A stretch of DNA of 64,000 nucleotides from Rhipidocladum racemiflorum. Lineage: Eukaryota; Streptophyta; Magnoliopsida; Poales; Poaceae. This document shows positions 33,149 through 43,691 of the stretch, piece after piece. The notes under the pieces were generated by a model. The model searched no databases, was not told the origin of the DNA, and was given only the letters and a program-made list of their open reading frames with translations. Within the stretch, counting starts at the first letter, position 1. Each line of letters starts with the position of its first letter. The stretch is taken from positions 58,738,561-58,802,560 of the forward strand of contig CM070569.1 of NCBI GenBank assembly GCA_036346355.1, in the 5' to 3' direction. The position numbers and the translations under genes were made by a program.

Positions 33149-35352
33149 ATAACTCACAGCACTGGTTCATCGGCATCTGGTACAACCAAATCTCAAAGCG
33201 AACACCGGTATGGGTAGCAAACAGGAACTCTCCAATCTCCAAACCAGAGTTCTCACAGCTGACCATATCAGCCGATGGCAACATGGTCCTACTCGACCAC
33301 TCAAGAACTCCAGTCTGGTCTACCAACAACACCAAGATCACCACCAATTCCACAGTCGGCGTCATCCTCGACACCGGCAACCTTGTCCTAGCAGACGCAT
33401 CCAACACCTCCATTGTGCTATGGCAAAGCTTCGACCACTTCGGCAACACGTGGCTCCCCGGCGGCAAGCTCGGCCGGAGCAAGCTCACCGGCGTGAGCAC
33501 ACGTCTAGTCGCATGGAAGGCTTACAACGACCCAGCTCCAGGGGTGTTCTCCCTTGAGTTGGACCCAAATGGCACGAGCCAGTACTTCCTGAAATGGAAC
33601 GGTACCCAGCAGTACTGGACCAGCGGCAACTGGACCGACCGCATGTTCACCGCCGTGCCGGAGATGATACCCACCAATAAGTTGTACACCTTCGACTACG
33701 TCGATGGCGAGAACGAGAGCTATTTCGTGTACGACGTCATGGACGACGCGGTCATCACGAGGCTCGTCGTGGACGCGACGGGGCGGATTCTGTTCTTGAC
33801 ATGGCTGGAGGACACCAAGGGGTGGATGCTGTTCTGGTCGGAGCCCAAGCTGCAGTGCGACGTATACTCGTTGTGCGGGTCGTTCAGTGTCTGCACTGGG
33901 AACGCATTGACCCCCTGTAGCTGCCTTCGTGGTTTCAGTGAGCAAAACCAGGGCGAGTGGCTGCAGGGCGATCACACTGTAGGGTGCAGCAGAAATGTTG
34001 GGCTGCAGTGCAGCAGTAATAGCTCACGGAATGACAGATTCTACACTATGGTGAATGTGAGGTCACCAAGCAACGCACAAAACAGTGTCACTGCAAGCAG
34101 CGCTCAAGAGTGTGAGCTTGCATGTCTAAGCAACTGTTCTTGCACTTCTTATTCCTTCAACGGCAGCTGCTCACTTTGGTATGAAGAGCTCATCAACCTG
34201 CAAGATGTGAGTAGCATTGGTACTGAAGGCGGCACGATTCTGATTCGCTTGGCTGCATCCGAGCTCTCTGACAGGAAGCACACTAAGAAATTGATCACTG
34301 GGGTCGTAATTGCCACTGTTGCTACTAGTGTTGTCCTAATGATTTATGTTTCAATTTCCTTTCTAAGAAGAAGAAGAAGGGTCATGGCGCGAGTCGAGGG
34401 TTCCTTGATGGCATTCACATACCGTGAATTGCAATCTGTGACCAAACGCTTCTCCGAGAGGCTGGGCGGAGGCGCCTTTGGTTCGGTGTTCAAAGGATCA
34501 CTGCCGGATGCAACATTGGTGGCTGTGAAGAAGCTCGAAAGCTTTCGTCAGGGGGAGAAGCAATTCCGGGCAGAGGTGAGCACAATTGGCACCATTCAAC
34601 ATGTCAACTTAATTCGACTTCTCGGGTTTTGTTCAGAGAGAACGCGAAGGCTCCTTGTCTACGAGTACATGCCAAACGGCTCACTGGACCGGTGTCTTTT
34701 CGAGAGCAGTCAAGTAGTGCTAAGTTGGAGCACGAGGCACCAAATTGCACTGGGAATTGCCAGGGGATTAGACTATCTTCATGAGAAATGCAGGGACTGC
34801 ATCATACACTGCGATATCAAGCCTGAAAACATCCTCCTGGATGATTCTTTTGTACCAAAAGTTGCAGACTTTGGGCTTGCAAAGCTCATGGGCCGTGACT
34901 TCAGCCGTGTCTTAACGACAATGAGGGGAACCATAGGATACCTCGCGCCGGAATGGATAGCCGGCACGGCCATCACGACGAAGGCGGATGTTTTCAGTTA
35001 CGGCATGGTGTTGTTCGAGATCGTATCGGGCAGGAGGAACGTGAAGCAGCGGCAGGACAGCATGGTGGACTACTTCCCGTTGCTGGCCGCGAGCAAGCTC
35101 ACCGACGGGGAGTTGTGCGGCTTGGTGGATAGCCGGCTCGACGGCGACACGAACACGGCCGAGGTGGTGCGAGCCTTCAAGATCGCGTGCTGGTGCATCC
35201 AGGACTACGAGAGCGCGAGGCCGTCCATGGCAACGGTCGTGCAGATTCTGGAGGGGCTCGTTGAGGTCAATGCCCCTCCAGTTCCGAGATCGCTCAAACT
35301 CCTCGCGGATCCAGCGAATTACGAGTTCTTTTCGGATTTGCCGTCAAAGTGA
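33149..35352 (+). CDS. G-type lectin S-receptor-like Ser/Thr kinase, exon 2 (main coding exon)
   Basis: This exon completes a receptor of about 800 residues; numbers here refer to the spliced protein. The B-lectin domain continues through FIGIWYNQ and TPVWVANR (about 67-190). An S-locus glycoprotein/EGF-like part with CDVYSLCGSFSVC is near 303, and a PAN domain with CELACLSNCSC near 388. A single transmembrane helix spans about 448-472, ending in RRRRR. In the kinase, the glycine loop LGGGAFGSVFKG is at 505, VAVKK puts the ATP lysine at 527, HCDIKPEN at 620 has catalytic Asp622 and Lys624, DFG is at 640, and GTIGYLAPEW follows. The cysteine before the catalytic Asp makes it a non-RD kinase, a class often linked to immune receptors. 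All key residues are present and the frame is open. The exon opens at ACAG|ATAAC, in phase with exon 1. Confidence 0.93.
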
Positions 35353-35379
35353 GATTGGTCCAAAATTGCCCTGTCACCT

Positions 35380-36113
35380 TGTTGGAGATACGCATTAGAG
35401 ACGATCGTAAAAATGATTATATATTTTTATGTTCATCTATCATATTGTATTTTAAATAATATCATTATTATTTGTTAGCAAGTATGTAATTTGTTTATGA
35501 AACTCTACAAATGACTTTGTGATAATTATTGTAAGTGATCCTTAATCAATGAACATATGAGAATATATGAATAGATTAGCTTATGTATTAGTTGATGATT
35601 ATGTTTTACGGGTCATAAATATAGAAATACCAACCTAATAATATGGAAATGTGTTAAAGAACATGGAGTTAGATCGACCCACCTTGAGATACTGATCGTT
35701 GTATTCTTATCATCAGTTGATCTCATATACAATATGTATGTTATATCATTAGATTTGAGGTTAACGCATGTACTCGAGGTGTGTAATAACTTATTTATGG
35801 GTTGTAAAACACTACTTCGTAGCTAGATAGTTATAAAAGTGATTTCAGGTGTGTCATGAAACATGCTGCGAGTCATGATCGATCAAGATGGGATTTGTCC
35901 CTCCATACAACTGGAGAGATATTTCTATGCCCCTCGACTGGTTGGATTATGAAAATGTATGGACATGCTATCCACGGTTAAAGAGTTAAAGAGTTAACCG
36001 TAGTTACGGATTCTGAGTCACGTAATTGAGAAAGAGTGATCAAGTTATCTAAACAAGGATGACACATACTCGCCTTGAGTTTGACCGATATCATAAGGCA
36101 AAGAAAAAATGCA
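35380..36113 (+). repeat. Angela/BARE-like copia LTR, 3' end missing
   Basis: It begins TGTTGGAGATACGCATTAGA, close to the start of BARE/Angela LTRs, and later includes CTGGAGAGATATTTCTATGC followed by CCCTCGACTG, also typical. It starts 28 bp after the kinase stop codon. The copy at 6863 retains the uninterrupted flank (CACCT then CTCGTT), which confirms an insertion. The terminal CA end is not found; the sequence runs into a hAT-like fragment near 36116. Confidence 0.7.
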
Positions 36114-36115
36114 TA

Positions 36116-36326
36116 TAGTGGTGAAAACGGATCGGATTTTATCCTCTCGATTAGGATCCATATCTGGTTGTGACTGAATTCGGGATGGATTTTAGATATC
36201 CAATCGGATCTAGGGCTAGATCCGGATACCGGATCGGATTCGTAGCACGAAGTATCCGAAAAATATGGGCTGGGACCAGGATATCGGATAAAGACCCATT
36301 CGGATATATGGATTTCACCTGGTCTA
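36116..36326. mobile_element. Ac/Ds-like hAT fragment (about 211 bp)
   Basis: It starts TAGTGGTGAAAACGGATCGG, close to the Ac/Ds terminus TAGGGATGAAAACGG, and has many GGATCGGAT and GGATATCGGAT words. A possible inverse end, GGATTTCACCTGGTCTA, closes it at 36326. No convincing 8-bp duplication was found. Confidence 0.45.
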
Positions 36327-36364
36327 GCTCATGACTCGTGGTCGTGGCCCTCCTCAGTCCTCAA

Positions 36365-36970
36365 TGGGCTGTTTGGTTGCCTTCTCAGCTCAGCCAGGCT
36401 GCATGAGCTCAGCCAGGATGGTGGGAGTCAGGCTGAGTGGATGCAAGGAGATGCTGTTTGGTTGGTCGTATGAGGTTGGACATGCTTCACAGAGATGTTG
36501 TTTGATTGGCTGCACTGGAGTGGAAGTGTGATAGGCAAATTCAAGGGAGGGATGAAATAAATTTTAAAAATACTAGAAAATCAATAATTTCACAAACGAA
36601 AATAAAAAGTTTTAAAATATATTCTAGAAAATCAATAAATTGAAAAACTAAAATTTTAATCTTTTGAAAATTATATAGCAAGTATGGTCTAGTTTTATTC
36701 GAAAAAATATCAGGAACACATAGGTGAAATCGGTTCGTTAATCGGAGATGTTAATCAAAAGATATAGCAAAGAAAAGAAGAAAATTAGATAATAAATGCT
36801 GATGTCAGCATGCATGCATGGCTCTGGGGAAACGGTGGATTTTCTCGTTTCCCTGGAGCCGAAGTGTTTTGCATCTGTAAGTGAGTGAGTTGAATGAGAA
36901 GACAACCAAACACCCATCTTTTGCATCTGCAGATGCAAATCTCTTTAGATGCAGCCAACCAAACAGCCCA
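36365..36970. mobile_element. MITE with about 20-bp inverted repeats (606 bp)
   Basis: The left end TGGGCTGTTTGGTTGCC and right end GCAGCCAACCAAACAGCCCA are inverse. CAA flanks both sides (36362-36364 and 36971-36973), a possible 3-bp duplication. Subterminal GCATCTGCAGATGCA and TGCATGAGCTCAGCC words repeat. The superfamily (PIF/Harbinger or hAT) is undecided. Confidence 0.65.
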
Positions 36971-37034
36971 CAAGTCTCGGTCGGCCGCTTGAGTCCCTAA
37001 TCCCCAATCGACCAATCCCATCCCCACCCTAGCA

Positions 37035-37085
37035 CCCCCCCCCCCGGTGGCATTTTGGCTCTCGCACCCCCCCCCCCCCCCCCCC
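37035..37085. repeat. Two poly-C runs (11 and 19 bases)
   Basis: Uninterrupted C runs lie at 37035-37045 and 37067-37085. Such lengths are unusual in plant DNA and are prone to sequencing error. Confidence 0.9.
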
Positions 37086-38036
37086 AGCTCGGCGGCGTCT
37101 CCCTCGCCCACTCGCTCAAATCTAATCTCCCCTGGGCGGAAAAAGTCCTTTTCTTTCTCCTAGACAACATATGTGAATTACATAGACCATGTGGTGCGAA
37201 TGATCTAAAATTTCCATATAGGCCATGTGAAGTAGTAGGAGTAGTGAACTAAATATTGATGCTATTTAGCTGCTGAACTAAATTTTGATTTATACTCTGA
37301 AAATGCAAGAATATGTCTAACTGGTGCAGACCACTTGGGAAGTCCTAACATGTTTACCAGCCCTGAAGCTATCTAGGTCTTTTGAGTCAGCAACATTTAT
37401 TTCTTATTCATGCTTTTGTGAAGATAGCCTTGAGTTGCAAGGTGCATAATCACACAGATGCATGTGTAGTACATTAACATGACATAAAAGGGTCATGCAA
37501 TTAGTGATTAGTCCACTGAATGGCTAAGATATTAATAGTTGTGTCTTAAATATTTTTTCCACTATTGCAATGAGTTCCAGTTTCCAACCTACAGATTAGA
37601 TGCCTTGCTAGACCTGTCAAAATTGGATGTTCTTATTTGTATGACTTTAACTCAGTGGCTTTGCAGCCCGCTTTTGTTCTATTTTGGACCATTTATTTCT
37701 TAGAGAATGACTTGGTTGGATAATAATTGATCACATCCTTTTTGTGCTTTGTTACTAGCTTCTAGTCCTATTCCAGTAAAAAAAATTTCATTGTCATTTG
37801 CTATTCCTGAAGAAATACCCTCGCAATGCAACTAACAGAGAACAGAGTTGTATGAATATGCGATGGTTCTTGGTAACTCTCATTATATCCTCTTGCCATT
37901 TAGAAACAATAATACCTTACTTTCAGAATGTGGTCAAGAGATGGTTTAAGACCTATCTCATTATTTGTCCAAACTCTAGATTTCACATCTATATTGTTTT
38001 TAAGCTCCATATTTCTTTCTCTATACTAGAAAGAAC
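37086..38036. other. Non-coding DNA ahead of the hAT transposase relic
   Basis: AT-rich DNA without recognisable frames. It may be the 5' region or an intron of the hAT element whose transposase piece starts at 38037, but no terminal repeat was found. Confidence 0.35.
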
Positions 38037-38700
38037 ATGGCATATGCATCAAGTGCTACTGCAAACACAAGTGTAAGTGTATCATCCACAACGCCAAGTC
38101 AAGCCGTTCCAAGCATGGGTAGTGAGCCTAGTGGCACAGGAGATACAAACCCTGCTGCTATTGTGTATGTTGAAGAGATAGACGATGAGCCTCAAGTAAA
38201 GAGATAGTAGAAGAGCACATCAACTGTCTGGGAGTACTACAGCAAGTATTTAGTGACAGCTATGGAGGAAGGCAAGAAGGTTGTTCAACAATGGGATAAA
38301 TGTGACCATTGTATTTACACAGCTAGACGCGAGAGTGCCAATGGCACAAAGGTCTTCTTGAACCATTTGAGGAACAAACATAGCTTAAAACTAGACCAAC
38401 AATAGCTCAAAATAGGAAAGAATCATGGGGATGGTACGAGTGTTCTTGAGCCTTATAGGTATGACCAAAAAGCCAGCTTTAGAAAATTTTATTTGGCAAT
38501 AATTATGCATGAGTACCTTTTCAATATTGTTGATCAAGATTATTTTGTTGAGTTCATCAAATCTCTACATTCCAACTTTTCAATCAAAAGTTGTGTCACT
38601 GTTAGGAAGGAACTAATAGATATATTTGTAGAAGAAAAGAACAAATTGTTTGAATAGTTTACAACTGTTAGCAAGTATTCAGTGACAAAAGGTGAGGTTA
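38037..38700 (+). pseudogene. hAT transposase N-terminal relic with BED-type zinc finger
   Basis: From the ATG at 38037 a Ser/Thr-rich leader runs to two consecutive stops (TAGTAG, 38205-38210). The frame resumes with STVWEYYSKYL, then KCDHCIYTARRESANGTKVF followed by LNHLRNKH. This is the BED zinc-finger arrangement (C-x2-C...H-x4/5-H) of Ac-like plant hAT transposases. Another stop follows, then FRKFYLAIIMHEYLFNIVD and FVEFIKSLHSNF, matching the segment after the finger. Homology ends at the Tekay LTR beginning at 38707, so the catalytic domain is absent or was separated by the insertion. Several stops make it non-functional. Confidence 0.75.
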
Positions 38701-38706
38701 TGTTTC

Positions 38707-40918
38707 TGTGACATCACGGAGTGTCGTAACCTTATAAAATGTGAATGTTGAGGGCAAAAATATTATGGAATGTGGAATTGGAGGTTGAAACCATACGGTA
38801 TGAGGTTTATTCGCGTTTCCGGGCTGTTTTCAGGAGTTTGGGCCTCTCCGGGGGAGTTCGGGCCCAGGGGGGATGTGTCGTGGGCTTGGTGGGAGGATTT
38901 TTAGGCCCATGAGGGAGGGGGAGGCAGGTTATCCTGCCTTGGGGGCATCCTCCCCCTGCCCACATGCGCCCCTCAACCCTAGCCGCCTCTACCTCTTCCC
39001 CATGCGCCTCCACCTCTCCCCCATGCGCCTCCACCTCTCCCCTCTCCTCTCCACCCCCTTGCTGCCCTAGGGGAGATCCCCACCTCTCCACCCTGCTGTC
39101 CTCTCCGTTGGGAGGCTCCGCGACGAGGAGATCCGGCGGAATCGGCGCGAGGAAGGAGATTGCGCGAACCGGGAGAAGATCCGTTGGGTTTTCGTTCGTC
39201 GGGCGAAGGTATGGCCACGAGGATCCTTGGGGTTGGTCTAGGATCTGTTCTAAGGGTTAATATCATGTTTTTAGATCAATTGGTGGTGCTGTAATTGGGT
39301 AGATTAGATGAAATCTAGAGTATGCCACGTTCTCTGTTTCAGGCAGTATGAGCAGTCGACCTAGGGTTTGCGTTTTCGCCAATTTAGAGTCGGAATTTGG
39401 TCATCCGCCTGTTGAATAAGTTGTAGGTAACTTCAATACCTTTCAGTGGGTATAAATAACGTCCAATTCCGCCCAGCCGTTTGAAAGTTAGGCTCGTTTT
39501 ATCGAACGTATTAAAAACTGTGACGTGATTGGAACAGATCATGGTATTCTGTAGATTAAACCACTTTAGAGTCCGAATCAGTCTTTCCATACTCTTAGAA
39601 AAAGTTAGGAAATTTCCTAAGCTACGCGAGGATGTACTCGTTTAATTGATTCGGAGTATTAGAACCCGAGTTATGCCTTTTGGAAGGCTGTTGTCCCGAT
39701 GGGACAGAACCTCTGTTTTTGGGTTTTGCGAGTAGTTTTCAACGTCGGGGTAGAAGAGTGTTTGCGTACTGTTTTGTGGACATAATTGTGAGTGTGTGGT
39801 ACCTATGTGCAGGTGGTGTGACCCCGGGAGTGCCTTCTACTTCTCGCCAATCCGTCGCCCGTGGTTGAGGCAAGTGTATTGGAATGGGTAGCGGGTTGTA
39901 GTTTGCTAGATTGGTTGATATTGAAATTGAATATATGATATGTTCACATGCCATGCCTTAATGATTGCCAATGATATGATGAATATGCTTATTATGTTAT
40001 GATGACATGTGTTAATATACAAGTTATTTATGATGTTGGCATGTTTGCATACATGGCATGATACATGGCCTGGGCGGTGAGAAAATCATAACTAGTCCGG
40101 GGAAGGTCGGTGAGAAAGTTATGACTATTCCGGAGAGCCAATGAGTAAGTCCTACATCGTGATTCCATCCACCGCGGTGTATGGAAGCGAGGAGTAGACA
40201 CCCTCCATCTTCGGGATGGAAGGGGGGGAGAGGGTGCACACCGACGGGTGTGTACTCAACCATACCGGTATGAGTTTCCAGGAGATATGTGCATCGCATC
40301 GCATTGCATTATATGAGGATGTTATATGATGATGTCAATGATATGCTTACACTATGAATATGAGATGTGTATAATGTCGTATGTGAAAAGTGGTGATGAA
40401 GGTATTGGAATGTATTTTCTTGTTCCATTGCAATATACTTGCTGAGTGATGAACTCACGCTTGTGTTTATGTTGTTTTTCTTAGGTACCATGAAACCGGC
40501 ATGCGGGAAAGGGAGCTAGTCACACGTCATCACTTAGCATCACACATATAAACAATGATATGTTCCTTCCTTTAATTGTGATGGTTAATTCACTGAACTA
40601 AACTGTGGTGTTGATGCTTTGTTGGTTGCCATGAGTAAATGATTAGTCCATATTTGACATGAGACGGATAGGCTTATATCCTTAGCTATATGATGGCTAA
40701 AATTCCTGTTTTCTCAAGTTATTTCTATCGTTCTTTATGCTATCTTGATATGTTAAGATTGTTGTTGCTCAATTCATGGAAAAACAAAGGAGATGCTGCC
40801 GAAATTTTCGGTATTATCATTTGCTCCTTTGCTGTAATTTACTTGTAATTGTGGTATTTAGAGGTTGTTTAGTCTATGTTTGGTAGCATTCGAGCATATT
40901 AAATGACGGGGTGTTACA
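38707..40918 (+). repeat. Tekay-type gypsy 5' LTR (2212 bp), plus orientation
   Basis: It starts TGTGACATCACGGAGTGTCG and ends GACGGGGTGTTACA. It aligns along its length, in reverse, with the split LTR 15039-23408, including the CTTGCTGAGTGATGAACTCAC motif near 40440 and the GC-rich block near 38950-39120. After removal of the copia insert both copies are 2212 bp. A clipped primer-binding site TGGTATCAGC is at 40921-40930; typical internal sequence does not follow, so the element was truncated a few bases into its interior. Confidence 0.85.
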
Positions 40919-40930
40919 GTTGGTATCAGC

Positions 40931-43131
40931 TTGTCATTCAAACAGCCGCACTCATGCTCACTACCAGCGAGGGCCCACCATGTTAGCCCAGCCAGATCAA
41001 ACGAGATGCCAAAAATAGAAAGTCCATTTTCAGTATTAGAAAACGTATTTTCCCTTTTTGGAAAGTTTCAGAAACCTAAATATTTAAACCTTCATAACTT
41101 TTGCATTTTAAATCTAAAATTAGTAAAATAAATTTCTAAATTCATGTCTAATCCTATACTTACTTAATATGCAAAAATAATTTGAATGTAACTTATGTTA
41201 AAAATTTAAATTCAAATTTGAAGAATCGGTTTGAAATATGCTACATGCAAAATTTGAGCAAATGAACCCCAAATTAAATGAAACCAACTTTAGTAGAATC
41301 CTTATGCTATGAACAACTCAAATCTGTAAAAATATTTAAGTTTTACCTATTTTAGATCATCTTTTTAATGCAAACTAATTTCCACGTATAGAATGCTCAT
41401 GCATGTATAGTTTAGATATATATACTTTAAATTGAATTCAATCACTTTCTAAATGTCCTTAAAATAGTAAGGAACCTAGTTATATTGAATATATTTATGA
41501 TAACATATTAGCTTATATGTTGTTTCACCTAGTAGCATGATAACTTATTATTATTAACATAAGTAAACTTAGCTTCTTGAATTTGAAACAATGCATACAA
41601 ACATACGTAATGTTAGCTTCTTGAATTTGTAAAATAGAAATAAGCAACTCATAGAGAACAAGCGTTTCTGCCTCCGCCTAACTCAGAACAGCTGAAATCA
41701 AGATAAAAGTTAAAAAACGAACTACTCCGCTTGTACATGAAATCATAAAACTCTAACCTTACGCCCTCACTTATTTTGTGTGATGATTTTAGTTTGATTT
41801 TTCTATCTGTATTCTTTTTTCCTTATTGGAGTTTGTTCTTTGTTATGTTCACGTGGTACGACAAAGTAGAACTCGACGTAACAAACGGTACTATTAACGA
41901 ACCTGAATATGAACTCGACGACAACGAACATCAAGGCAAGCACCTCCTTGAATATATTGATTCCAATTTTCAAAAATATTTTCATAAATATTTTCATGCG
42001 TGTTGTATATTCTTACAATGCTATATAGTGGGATGTGGTAGTTAAAACTTTTATTATGGATCTCCTTAATTAACTTTGCCATGTGAACCGTTGATAGCCC
42101 TAAACATGGAATAACACATAAACATGTGAAATGGGTATATTTGTTTTATAACTGCATATGCTTAGTTGTGCTTTAAAATGAAAAAAATGGGCATATGGAT
42201 ATACTGCTCACAAAGAACTTAACGGTTGGACTTGGTAATCATGAATTTTGGACATGAACATGTTGAATAGTATAATCAACAGCATGTTAATAAAAATAAA
42301 AATAAAACTATGATTTGGACACAGGTTAATATTGGCAATAGCCGGATGTGAATGTGACTTGCACGTAGTTAGGAAGATTTGTCACCCGAGTCAATATAAG
42401 GACTGAACTGTGATGTTGTTTTCATGCTAAGATAATCATACAATCACAAGGGCTGGTATGGGACAGATATAACTGAATAAGTTACTTAAAACTAGCTTTA
42501 CACATTGGAAGGATGTAGTAGCACAAGCTATTCCGGTTGGATTGCTCGAAGTTTTGCCCTCACCAATGTGTTGAGAATAACATCTGCCGATGCAACAGTA
42601 TACGCCTTACTATGGGGAGAAGTGGAATGTCAGTATGTGAAACCATTCATTGTACTTAGTGTACAAATATCTTCTGCCTCCATAGTAAGGGTTTACCGAT
42701 ACTAGACTGGTGCAAAGTTAGAATTAAGTAATGTAAAAGTTATATATGATTTTGTTTTGTAGCACATCAATGGAAGTGTGTTAAATATGCATTGCAAAAA
42801 GAGATAATCATTCCATGTAAGTAAAGCTATATACCTATGTAGAGTTAAAACTAATTGATTAACCGCACTCGCGATCATGAGCACTTGGTAAAGTCATTAC
42901 ATAGTTAAAATTTTGAGATTTCCATAAAACGAACTGGAATTGGAAAATTTAGAGAAATTTACCTTACAGATGATTCAATGCTAGGCCATGTGTTGGCTAG
43001 GTTGATTTCAGCTATTGTGCCATGTGTCGGCAAAAGAATGAAATTTTGCCTTGTGTTGGCTAGAAAAATGATGCGATAAACGCTTATGATCATTTGAGTT
43101 ATGTTGTTATTTATGTTTATTATTTTACTTA
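40931..43131. other. AT-rich DNA with two weak coding-like islands
   Basis: Most is AT-rich and non-coding. The plus-strand frame 41776-42045 contains TWYDKVELDVTNGTINEPEY and an acidic ELDDNEHQ segment. The frame 42505-42705 contains VLRITSADATVYALLWGEVE followed by YVKPFIVLSVQISSASIVRV, loosely like the OB-fold of RPA1/DUF223 proteins (V-x-LWG...KP-hydrophobic). Neither has a full domain or clear splice sites. They could be exons of a decayed gene broken by the gypsy element that inserted at 43137. Confidence 0.3.
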
Positions 43132-43136
43132 CATTT

Positions 43137-43678
43137 TGACGAGTACCCAGGCCATGGGTACCCCAGTGACTTAGAAAGAAGCGCGTGGGCGAACAGGCAG
43201 TCGGGGCCCAAAGCCCACGAGCTAGGAAAAACGTAGCCATGACCAGTCGTGAAATCCCTGAAGAAGCGGCAGCATTTATTGCGTGTCGGCGCATTAAATG
43301 CTGGCCGTAATGATGGCCTTGAGGCACAAGTCCCCAACTCTCGCATTTACTCTACGGCGCGGCAACTCGCCGACCGGCGGGGCAAGGAGGCGGCGGCGAT
43401 CCCATCGGCCAGCCACTTGCGGGCGGCTAAAGCTCTGATCTTTTTCTCTTTTTTAAGCAACAATGTAACCTCCCTCTGCGCCTATATAAAAGGGGAGGAA
43501 GCGAGCATGTAAGGCGACGGACAGCGAGGAATCAATACAATCAAACCCACGACTGGAGTAGGGGCGTTCGACCCGAACCGGTATACATCTTGTGCTCACC
43601 CGAGTAAACCGTCGAGGAGAGGGCGTGCACCCCCTCTTACCTATACAAATTCATTGGCGGTGCTCGAAAACACCGGCG
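43137..43678 (+). repeat. 5' LTR of the Tat-like gypsy element
   Basis: It starts TGACGAGTACCCAGGCC and ends CACCGGCG (the right copy ends CACCGACA). TATATAAA at 43483-43490 is a good TATA box, followed by GGGGAGGAAGCGAGCATGTA. It differs from the right LTR by many small insertions and deletions. Confidence 0.9.
43483..43490 (+). promoter_or_regulatory. TATA box of the 5' LTR
   Basis: TATATAAA, about 190 bp before the LTR end; the identical box in the 3' LTR is at 52792-52799. Confidence 0.7.
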
Positions 43679-43679
43679 G

Positions 43680-43691
43680 TTGGCAGCGCCG
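43680..43691 (+). other. primer-binding site of the Tat-like gypsy element
   Basis: TTGGCAGCGCCG directly after the LTR resembles the TTGGCGCC-type site used by RIRE2-like elements, with an insertion of two bases. It is not the initiator-Met type seen in the Tekay copies. Confidence 0.5.
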
